A DNA stretch of 13,542 nucleotides from CAYXTC01 sp964479375 (GTDB lineage Bacteria > Patescibacteriota > Minisyncoccia > Minisyncoccales > GWA2-38-27), in assembly GCA_964479375.1 (NCBI GenBank), contig CAYZKD010000015.1:1-13542 (forward strand), in the 5' to 3' direction. Every line of letters begins with the position of its first letter. The first letter of the stretch is position 1. The position numbers were made by a program, and so were the translations under genes. Under the pieces are notes generated by a model that was given only the letters and a program-made list of their open reading frames with translations, was not told where the DNA came from and did no database searches. Of this stretch, positions 6,242 to 12,416 are shown piece by piece.

Positions 6242-6685
6242 TTAAACCAGTTTTTGCTTTCTCGACTCTTGATCTAGCGCTTGATTGGCCAGGCGGTCTG
6301 CTTCTTTGTTCTTTTCTCTGCCCAATAACTTAAACTTAACACTTTTGAAATCAAACTTCAAGTTCCAAATTTGCAGAAAAAGAGGTTGAATTTTCTCATC
6401 TAATATCTTGTATTTTCCATTAAGCTGCCTAACAAGCAACTCTGAGTCAGACCTTATCTCAACCCCCGTATTCTTGGCTAATTGCTTACCGAAAAGCAGC
6501 TTAAACTTCTTCAAGGCAAAAATAACAGCGTTGTATTCTGCTTCATTGTTGGTTGCTTTATCAGACAAATACTCGGCATATTTTTTAATTACCTCTCCTT
6601 TCTCATTGCAAAAAACAACACCCATGGATGCTTTTCCGGGATTCCCCCGAGAGGCACCGTCTGTATAAATAATTATCTTTTTCAT
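6242..6685 (-). CDS. Ribonuclease HI family protein
   Basis: This 147-residue single-domain RNase H cleaves the RNA strand of RNA:DNA hybrids. The four catalytic carboxylates are in place: D9 in YTDGASRGNPG, E48 in TNNEAEY, D80 in RSDSELLV and D130 in NKEADRLAN. The wording of these motifs (TNNEAEY, SDSELLVRQLNGKYK) is that of the compact rnhA-like group common in Gram-positives, archaea and CPR rather than E. coli RnhA. The ATG lies inside the 22-base repeat S1 (6678-6699). There is no Shine-Dalgarno, and a CATAAT box at 6695-6700 would give a near-leaderless mRNA. The region upstream is repeat DNA, so expression may depend on the element. Confidence 0.93.
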   Translation of the reverse strand: MKKIIIYTDGASRGNPGKASMGVVFCNEKGEVIKKYAEYLSDKATNNEAEYNAVIFALKKFKLLFGKQLAKNTGVEIRSDSELLVRQLNGKYKILDEKIQPLFLQIWNLKFDFKSVKFKLLGREKNKEADRLANQALDQESRKQKLV

Positions 6686-6798
6686 AATTTTTTAATTATG
6701 GCGATTACCCTGTGTTGGAAAATCGACGTAAGAAACCGAGAGGTTTCTCAAAGCCAAGGGTGTCAGGGTAATTGCCTTTTTCATAATTTCTTAATTAT
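6678..6798. repeat. 22-base direct repeats S1 and S2 flanking element E1
   Basis: S1 (6678-6699) and S2 (6777-6798) match at 21 of 22 positions (tttttcataattt.ttaattat). Together with the start of the following elements, 6677-6721 and 6776-6820 form a 45-base direct repeat with one mismatch. A third, partial copy S3 (tttttcata, 7158-7166) follows element E2. S1 contains the RNase HI start codon. The repeats could be long target duplications or the spacer of a tandem array. Confidence 0.85.
6700..6776. mobile_element. 77-base element E1 with terminal inverted repeats (MITE- or REP-like)
   Basis: The ends are inverted repeats: GGCGATTACCCTG (6700-6712) against CAGGGTAATTGCC (6764-6776), 12 of 13 matching. 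In the middle AGAAACC (6731-6737) and GGTTTCT (6742-6748) form a perfect 7-bp hairpin. Direct repeats S1 and S2 flank it. No transposase is encoded. A 30-codon minus-strand frame (6692-6784, beginning MKKAITLTP) runs through it but is most simply a by-product of the repeat. It is the short form of element E2. Terminal inverted repeats plus flanking repeats suggest a non-autonomous mobile element; the family is not identified. Confidence 0.6.
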
Positions 6799-7157
6799 GG
6801 CGATTACCCTGTGTTGGAAAAAAGAGCGCAGGGTTCGAACTACTCATCTCTCTGAGAAGCCAGAGAATGGGTGATTTCAAGGCTTGCCGACGAGGCATAG
6901 TCTGTGCGCTACGGCGAGGAGGCGTAACGAAGAAATCATTCATTCTCTGGCTTCCCCAAGGGCATTAATATTTTACCTCATCTGCGCGAGTTTTTTCCGT
7001 CAACGATGCACCAAGGCATCGCCTCCTCAAAAGAACTCGCACATCTGAAGCAAAATCTTAATGCTCAGAAGATGATAGTTCAAATCCTGTGTTCTAAGGA
7101 GCGGGAGCGACGTAAGAAACCGAGAGGTTTCTTAAACCGGGTGTCAGGGTAATTGCC
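6799..7157. mobile_element. 359-base element E2: copy of E1 with a structured insert
   Basis: E2 has the same ends as E1: GGCGATTACCCTG at 6799-6811 and CAGGGTAATTGCC at 7145-7157. It shares the first 22 bases of E1, and the E1 block cgacgtaagaaaccgagagg (through 7132) is repeated exactly. The final 28 bases up to the flank (7139-7166) match 6758-6785. Between them lies an insert of about 285 bases (about 6823-7107) absent from E1. Either E1 is an internal deletion derivative or E2 gained a second element. No protein-coding gene is visible inside. It fills the whole interval between the DHH gene and E1. Confidence 0.6.
6827..7091. ncRNA. Three-armed folding structure inside E2 (RNA or DNA cruciform)
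   Basis: Three nested imperfect inverted repeats account for nearly all of this stretch. Closing stem A is 6827-6856 with 7064-7091 (28 pairs, a few wobble or mismatch, two bulges). Arm B is 6854-6878 with 6932-6956 (22 of 25 identical). Arm C is 6960-6992 with 7034-7066 (26 of 33). Arm B contains TTGCCG/CGGCGA and GCATA/TGTGC inner pairs; arm C has a 6-bp hairpin (7004-7009/7016-7021). Loop B bases 6916-6924 (gaggaggcg) are exactly complementary to loop C bases 7020-7028 (cgcctcctc). Typing it as ncRNA is an inference: nothing shows transcription or the active strand. Confidence 0.4.
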
Positions 7158-7168
7158 TTTTTCATAGA

Positions 7169-8314
7169 TTAACCAAAATAGTCGAATAAACACTTTTTAA
7201 ATTTTCCGGCATTCTCCTTTTCAGCCCTAAACCCTGCTGCCTGCGGATGGCCACCATAAGTTAACAAACAAGAAGAGCAGTTTTTCATAGCCTCAACGAC
7301 ATTAAAGCCCGAAGGCGCCCTTATGCTTCCCTGGATCTGGTTGTTCTTTTCCTGATACAAAAAAACCGGTTTTTCCACCTCCTTGACCAAGCGTCCGGCC
7401 ACCACGCCCATTAAAATTAGTTCCCAGTCAGAAGATCCCTCGAAAACAACGGGATCTGCGCCCTTGCCAAATATCTTCTCTTTGACCTCTTCTGCTATAT
7501 TAGCAATCTGTTCTTTTCTTTCCAAGCTCTTTTTATGCAACCTCTTGGCCATTCTGTCTGCTTTCTTTTTATCAGGGCATACCAAAATCTTGTAAGAATA
7601 GGGCAGGCCGTCGCTTCCCTGCCTGACATTCATTATAGAGTTTATCTTGTCAATCTTCATAGACAAAGACAGGTCCTGAAAAGGCTCTAAGCCAAAAAGC
7701 GCTTGAAGTCCCGGCCTCCAGCTCGACTCTACGGTTTTCACCCCCTGATTTATTATCTCTTCATTCTTGCCCGTTCTAGGAACCATGTCTGCTATAGTGG
7801 CCATAGCCGCCAGTTCTAAAAAACTTCTTTCCAAATTGCTGGTCAATTTTTTTCCGATTATAACTCGGGCTAATTCCAGGGCTAAGCCTACGTTTGCATA
7901 ATATTTAAAAGGATGCTCGTCTTCCTCTTGTTTGGGATCTACTATTATAGAAGCGTCGGGCAACTCATCCAAAGGCTCGTGATGATCTATGACGATAATC
8001 TCAAAGCCCGATTCTTTTGCTTTTTTGATCTCTTCAAAGTTGCTGATGCCACAATCTAAAATAACAATTAAGGCAGGAGCGTATTTTTTTAGGCAGGCTA
8101 AGGCTTTTCTGTTAAAGCCATAGCCCTCTTTTTCCCGGTTAGGAAAATAGACCGCGGCCACTTCTTTACCCAAACTCATTAGGGTTTCTTTGAGGATAAT
8201 CACCGAAGTAACTCCGTCCATATCTGCATCTCCGTAAAGAATAATCCTTTCTTCGGAATCTACTGCTCTTAATATCCTGTTTGCTGCTTTCTTCAGGTTC
8301 TTAATTCCTTTCAT
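7169..8314 (-). CDS. RecJ-like DHH-family phosphoesterase, short form
   Basis: This 381-residue DHH/DHHA1 protein is probably a single-strand-specific 5'-3' exonuclease, though some relatives hydrolyse small nucleotides. Visible motifs: YGDADMDGVTS (metal ligands D29, D31, D33), LDCG (D87), DHH (110-112), ATIADMVP (D176), then the DHHA1 substrate-binding domain with SIRAPSGFNVVEAM (330-343) and GGHPQAAGF (354-362). Bacterial RecJ is usually 550-580 residues with an OB fold after DHHA1; here the protein ends right after DHHA1, so that module is missing. The start ATG overlaps the PGK gene by 14 bases. No terminator is obvious after the stop except the structured repeats. Confidence 0.87.
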   Translation of the reverse strand: MKGIKNLKKAANRILRAVDSEERIILYGDADMDGVTSVIILKETLMSLGKEVAAVYFPNREKEGYGFNRKALACLKKYAPALIVILDCGISNFEEIKKAKESGFEIIVIDHHEPLDELPDASIIVDPKQEEDEHPFKYYANVGLALELARVIIGKKLTSNLERSFLELAAMATIADMVPRTGKNEEIINQGVKTVESSWRPGLQALFGLEPFQDLSLSMKIDKINSIMNVRQGSDGLPYSYKILVCPDKKKADRMAKRLHKKSLERKEQIANIAEEVKEKIFGKGADPVVFEGSSDWELILMGVVAGRLVKEVEKPVFLYQEKNNQIQGSIRAPSGFNVVEAMKNCSSCLLTYGGHPQAAGFRAEKENAGKFKKCLFDYFG

Positions 8315-9452
8315 ATCCTATTGCTTCAAGGCCGGGAAGTTCTTCGCCTGCCAGGAAAGAGAGCATAGCCCCTCCTCCGGTAGAAACATGATCAAATTTA
8401 TCCCTTATGCCGAATTTCAGCAAGGCAAAATTGGTATCTCCCCCCCCTGCAACCTTTAGAGCATTCTGATTATTGACAATAGCTGCTCCTATTTCTTCAG
8501 TCCCCTTTTCAAAAAGAGGATTTTCCATCATGCCCACGGGTCCTGCCCAAACAATGGTCTTTCCCTCTTTAATAATATCGGAAAATAGATTTATAGTATC
8601 AGGTCCCATATCATAAACCGCTTCTCCCTGATTTATTGAAGCCAAAGAGGAAATCCTGGAATCTTTTCCCTTATTATCTTTAGCCACAATGGCGTCAACT
8701 GGATAGTGAACCTTTCGAGAAGTCAAATCAAGTCTTTCAATGAAACTCCGAACCTCTTGTTCTATCTCGATTCCTTCCAAAAGCCCCCTGGCTGCCAAAA
8801 GAGTATTAGCTACCTTGCCTCCCAGCAAAAGATGGTCCGACTCTGACAAAAACTTCTTAAGCACCTTGCTCTTGCTGGAAATCTTAGCCCCACCGACAAC
8901 AGCCACCAGGGGACGATCCGGCTTCTTTATAACCCGGGAAAGCATCCTGATCTCTTTTTCCAGAAGAGGACCGGCCACACCGGGCAGGCAGAAAGCAATC
9001 GCAGAAACCGAGGCGTGTTTTCTGTGACTAACACCGAAGGCATCGTTGACATAGATATCCGCCAATTCGGAAAGTTGCCGAGCAAAGCCCGAATCATTCT
9101 CTTCTTCTCCCTTGTAAAATCTTAAATTTTCAAGCATCACCACCTCCCCCCGTCCAAGAGAATGAGTGTCTTTTTTAATATCTATCATCCTTACGGGCTG
9201 TCCAAGATCCCGCTCTATCCTTTGAGCCACAGGAGAAAGGCTTAGGGACTCCCTAAATTCTCCCCCGGGGTTTCCCAAATGGCTCATCAAAACAACTTTG
9301 GCGCCCCGCCTCGCTAAGTATTCAATAGTAGGAAGAGTCTGGCTGATTCTAAAATCATCTTTAATTTCTCTGTTCTCTCCCAGGGGAACATTAAAGTCGC
9401 ATCTTACCAAAACCCTCTTCCCTTTTATTTCAAGATCCTTAAGACTCTTCAT
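8301..9452 (-). CDS. pgk: Phosphoglycerate kinase
   Basis: This glycolytic enzyme interconverts 1,3-bisphosphoglycerate + ADP and 3-phosphoglycerate + ATP in the cytoplasm. At 383 residues it is close to the usual bacterial length of about 390-400. Family blocks run in order: VLVRCDFNVPL (14-24), VVLMSHLG (53-60), LENLRFYKGEE, YVNDAFGVSHRKHASV, VVGGAKISSKSKVL, GGKVANTLL, WAGPVGMMENPLFEKGT, and the nucleotide-binding KVAGGGDTNFALLKFG with STGGGAMLSFLAG. In the HLGRP motif the Arg of the basic patch is Asn (N61, HLGNP). I chose the ATG at 9452 because it gives the normal start MKSLKDL; a TTG at 9464 would add four residues. It overlaps the upstream ATPase gene by 14 bases and the downstream DHH gene by 14 bases. 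Confidence 0.96.
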   Translation of the reverse strand: MKSLKDLEIKGKRVLVRCDFNVPLGENREIKDDFRISQTLPTIEYLARRGAKVVLMSHLGNPGGEFRESLSLSPVAQRIERDLGQPVRMIDIKKDTHSLGRGEVVMLENLRFYKGEEENDSGFARQLSELADIYVNDAFGVSHRKHASVSAIAFCLPGVAGPLLEKEIRMLSRVIKKPDRPLVAVVGGAKISSKSKVLKKFLSESDHLLLGGKVANTLLAARGLLEGIEIEQEVRSFIERLDLTSRKVHYPVDAIVAKDNKGKDSRISSLASINQGEAVYDMGPDTINLFSDIIKEGKTIVWAGPVGMMENPLFEKGTEEIGAAIVNNQNALKVAGGGDTNFALLKFGIRDKFDHVSTGGGAMLSFLAGEELPGLEAIGYERN

Positions 9453-11049
9453 CTTTATTCTCAAAGACAGTCCTCTTAATCATCTCTTTTAAACTCTTCT
9501 CGTCGACCCTTTTTCTCCTTTTCTCCTTGGATTCTTCCCCCTCTTTTTTCTTGGAGCTGAAAGAGACCGTCCCTTTCTCGATGGCCTGCTCCAAAGAGCC
9601 TATTTTTTCCCCCTCTTCCGAGGAGCCGGTCTTTACTTTCTTAAGACAGTTCTTGCAGTAAACAGGCCTTTTCCCGTCAGGAGGAAAGGGAACTTTGGTG
9701 TCTTTGCCGCAAAAAGAGCACTTGGCATCATAAAGCACGGCTTCTTCTTTGTTCTCTTTGGGGGCAGCCCGGGCCACAAATCCTGCCCATTTGCTTATCT
9801 TCTCTTCTACCTCCTCTCTGGGAGTCCCGTATCTCTCCCTTGAAACCTTTATTATCTTATCCCTGTTAGAAACTTCGGGCCTTGGGAAAGGAAACAGGGT
9901 TCTGGCAGAAAAGGCCTTGCCTGCAATTCCGTTAATCATTAATTTTAAATAAATATGATACTTGGCAAGATTGACAAGGTCTTGTGCCCCGAAATAAGGG
10001 AGCATTTCTTTTTCTATAAACTCTGCGTCTTCTGCCCCAACTCTAAAAGAAACTAAGGTACCCATATTGCCAAAAACCGCATCTCTGACCATTTCATCCA
10101 TCTGGGCTATGTATTGGTGAGAAAGAGTCAGGGCCAATCTGTATTTCCTGGCTTCAGACAATATATTAGCAAAAGATTCCGTAGCAAAGTTTTGAAACTC
10201 ATCAACATACAGATAGAAGTCATTTCTCTGTTCTTCTGGTATATCAACCCGGGACATAGCGCCAAGTTGCAACTTAGTAATCAAGAGAGCTCCCAAAAGA
10301 GTAGAATTATCTTCTCCAATTCTCCCTTTAGAGAGATTCATGATCAGGATCTTCTTTTCATCCATAATCTCTCTCATGTTAATTGCGGAATCGGACTGCC
10401 CGATAATATTTCTTATCAGGGGGGCTGAGATAAACTGGCCCACTTTGTTCTGAATGGCAGCCGTTGCTTCCACTTCGTATCTCTGAGCATACCTAGCAAA
10501 TTCATTGACCCAGAAAGATTTGACAACGGGATCTGTAATTTCGTCCACCACCTTCTGTCTAAAGTCTGAATCTGATAGCATCCTGTTCACTGCCAGAAGA
10601 GTGGCGCCGGGATATTCAAGAAGGGCTAAAATAGTATTATTGAGTATGTACTCCATCCTGGCAGACCAGACATCAGGCCAGATCTTCTTAAACACGCCCA
10701 TTAGGCCGCCTGCCACCAAGTGCCGGTGTTCCACTCCAACTTTCTCCATTACATTAAAGGCAAGGGGGTATTGAAGATCTGCGGGATTAAAATAGATTAC
10801 GTCATTAATTCTGCTTGAGGGGACAAAATTTAACAAATCCTCTGCTGCTTCCCCGTGGGGATCTACAAAACCCACTCCCCTCCCTTCTAAAATATCCTGA
10901 ACAGCCATGTTTTGAATCATGCTTGTCTTGCCCATCCCGGTCTTTCCTATAACATAAACATGCCGGCGCCTGTCATCGGTTTTAATACCAAATGTCTTGT
11001 GGACATTCCTGTATGTTGTTTCAGCAAAGAGATTAACTTCTTTTGGCAT
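9439..11049 (-). CDS. VirD4/TraG-like P-loop ATPase with C-terminal zinc ribbon
   Basis: This 536-residue protein belongs to the HerA/FtsK-related DNA-pumping ATPases of the type IV secretion coupling group. It shows HVYVIGKTGMGKTSMIQN (Walker A at 35-43), GVGFVDPHGE (59-67), FYLYVDEFQNF (Walker B, 278-288) and TLSHQYIAQM (308-317). After the ATPase domain a zinc ribbon is visible (C444, C447, C465, C468) and then a charged Lys/Glu-rich tail. It has no membrane helix; the gene just upstream appears to supply the anchor. The ATG has no Shine-Dalgarno and lies 5 bases after the stop of that gene. In CPR bacteria such ATPases may move DNA or protein across the envelope, but no pilus, relaxase or VirB4 gene is visible here, so the substrate is unknown. 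Confidence 0.85.
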   Translation of the reverse strand: MPKEVNLFAETTYRNVHKTFGIKTDDRRRHVYVIGKTGMGKTSMIQNMAVQDILEGRGVGFVDPHGEAAEDLLNFVPSSRINDVIYFNPADLQYPLAFNVMEKVGVEHRHLVAGGLMGVFKKIWPDVWSARMEYILNNTILALLEYPGATLLAVNRMLSDSDFRQKVVDEITDPVVKSFWVNEFARYAQRYEVEATAAIQNKVGQFISAPLIRNIIGQSDSAINMREIMDEKKILIMNLSKGRIGEDNSTLLGALLITKLQLGAMSRVDIPEEQRNDFYLYVDEFQNFATESFANILSEARKYRLALTLSHQYIAQMDEMVRDAVFGNMGTLVSFRVGAEDAEFIEKEMLPYFGAQDLVNLAKYHIYLKLMINGIAGKAFSARTLFPFPRPEVSNRDKIIKVSRERYGTPREEVEEKISKWAGFVARAAPKENKEEAVLYDAKCSFCGKDTKVPFPPDGKRPVYCKNCLKKVKTGSSEEGEKIGSLEQAIEKGTVSFSSKKKEGEESKEKRRKRVDEKSLKEMIKRTVFENKDEES

Positions 11050-11054
11050 AATTA

Positions 11055-12386
11055 CTATTCAAAGGGAAGGCCCGGAGGGGCCTCTCCTTTCTTAGATTCG
11101 ACACGAGAAACAAACGGCGCGGGAGCAACTCCCCTGCCCGGAAAGTGAAAGAGGCTTGCCAGCTCTTCTGTGCTTAAAGCGTGGGTGCCTCCTTCGCGGG
11201 GGAAAAGAGCGTTCACTCTTTCTACATAATTCCGGAATAATCTTCTTTTTCTCAAATAAACTCTTCTGTTTCTTATAAGGTTCAGGGGCAGAAACCAACT
11301 TTTGTGGATCTTGGTTAGAGTCTTCCCCCAGGGGACCAGAGCATTTCTGTTCTCTGTAAAATAAGAGGCAAAAAAAGCAAAAGGCAACCGAAGATTTGCT
11401 TTGAAAAACACGTCTCTTCTTCCTAAATAGATAAACCTGATTGCCACCTCAAAAAAGGGTTTAGCAATCTTTTTTTCAATAGCCTGAACAATTTCCTTCT
11501 CTCCTGGAGTCATGTGCATTTCCGGGGGAATAGCGCTAGGAGCTTCTTCCTTTTCCTCTTCCGCCTTCCCCGTAAGCAGAATGTCGATGGCTTCCAGTAA
11601 AATAGGTCTCTTCTTCTGTTCTCCATTTTCCCTTTTAGCCAACTTATCCCTTATTTTCTCTCCTTCTTTTATCAAAGGAATCTCTATGTTGGTTCGCGGA
11701 GCTGCCAAGAACTGTATCCACAACTGCTCTCCGGGTCTAATCTTGCCCATGGCCTCAAGCAGGACCGCTACCGGATCTATTCTTTTCTCCTCCAAGGGCT
11801 CTCTTTCTGTTTCAAACTCAGGGTAGGTCTTAATGGGATAGGGATCGGGTTTTAAAAGTCTGTAATCCGCCCCCCAAAGATCCCACTCTTTGTTAGGAAT
11901 ATCAGGAGGAACGTTTTTGGTATAGTCTTCTGCTTCTGTAATCTCAACCTCAGGATACTGGGAATACACGGTAGATTCTACAGAATCCCTTAACTCTGAA
12001 GGAATCCTTATAAAAAAGTGGGGTTCTCCTCCAATAGAGGCTATTTCAAAACCGTATGATAAATCTGCCTGCCCTTCAATCCATTTTTCCCACCAGTCAG
12101 GAGGCCGATAAAGGATTTGCCTGAGTCCGTCCAGAACTGTCTCCATGGCTCTTATCGGCTTTAAGACCTCCTCTGGAAGCTTGACCTCCAAAACTATAAA
12201 GTTCTGATGGGAAAGCCAAACGCTGACTCTCCACCACCTCCAAGCAAATAAAAAAGGCCGCCATAAAATAAAAGGTAAGGGCAGCCACCACCAAGATTTT
12301 AGCATTCCCCAAACAGGAACCAAAAATGGTTTTAAGTAATTAAGCAAGCTTATGATTTCGGGTGGAAATCTAAAGAATTCTGACAT
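11055..12386 (-). CDS. Membrane-anchored partner of the coupling ATPase
   Basis: This 443-residue protein has an aromatic, hydrophobic N-terminus (about residues 20-55, rich in Trp and Pro) that should span the membrane once or twice. A soluble region follows, containing HFFIRIPSELRDSVESTVYS, QYPEVEI and a later WIQFLAAPRT. The end, LSTEELASLFHFPGRGVAPAP, is the segment that in single-chain TraG/HerA-type proteins lies directly before the ATPase domain. With the ATPase ORF starting 5 bases later, the pair reads as one secretion-type ATPase divided into two genes. I believe CPR genomes carry this as a separate conserved family, but I cannot verify that here. I chose ATG at 12386; a TTG at 12389 is the only addition upstream. 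No Shine-Dalgarno. Confidence 0.75.
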   Translation of the reverse strand: MSEFFRFPPEIISLLNYLKPFLVPVWGMLKSWWWLPLPFILWRPFLFAWRWWRVSVWLSHQNFIVLEVKLPEEVLKPIRAMETVLDGLRQILYRPPDWWEKWIEGQADLSYGFEIASIGGEPHFFIRIPSELRDSVESTVYSQYPEVEITEAEDYTKNVPPDIPNKEWDLWGADYRLLKPDPYPIKTYPEFETEREPLEEKRIDPVAVLLEAMGKIRPGEQLWIQFLAAPRTNIEIPLIKEGEKIRDKLAKRENGEQKKRPILLEAIDILLTGKAEEEKEEAPSAIPPEMHMTPGEKEIVQAIEKKIAKPFFEVAIRFIYLGRRDVFFKANLRLPFAFFASYFTENRNALVPWGKTLTKIHKSWFLPLNLIRNRRVYLRKRRLFRNYVERVNALFPREGGTHALSTEELASLFHFPGRGVAPAPFVSRVESKKGEAPPGLPFE

Positions 12387-12416
12387 CAAAAGTTTTTAAA
12401 GAGTTTTATTAGAACT

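Noticed and set aside
6692..6784. 30-codon minus-strand ORF (MKKAITLTP...) inside E1, with a second version starting at 7165
   Set aside because: The similarity between the two follows from the repeat, not from protein conservation; the second version stops after about 20 codons and neither has a Shine-Dalgarno.
6677..6820. CRISPR array from the 45-base direct repeats
   Set aside because: There are only two copies, the interval between them is itself an inverted-repeat element, and no cas genes are nearby.
6827..6856. tRNA-like T-arm (GGGTTCGAACTA) and its counterpart near 7078-7088
   Set aside because: The TTCGAA and TTCAAAT loops resemble T-loops, but the flanking bases do not form a T-stem or acceptor stem; they pair with each other as the closing stem of the three-armed structure.
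6482..6874. 130-codon plus-strand ORF
   Set aside because: It runs antisense through RNase HI and then through the repeat elements, with no ribosome-binding site; it is a shadow of both.
9452..9464. Upstream TTG start for phosphoglycerate kinase
   Set aside because: It adds only MRIK before the family-typical MKSLKDL and has no better ribosome-binding site, so the ATG at 9452 was preferred.
9439..12386. Integrated conjugative element or prophage
   Set aside because: Apart from the ATPase pair there is no relaxase, integrase, phage gene or attachment site, and the pair is embedded in a housekeeping operon.
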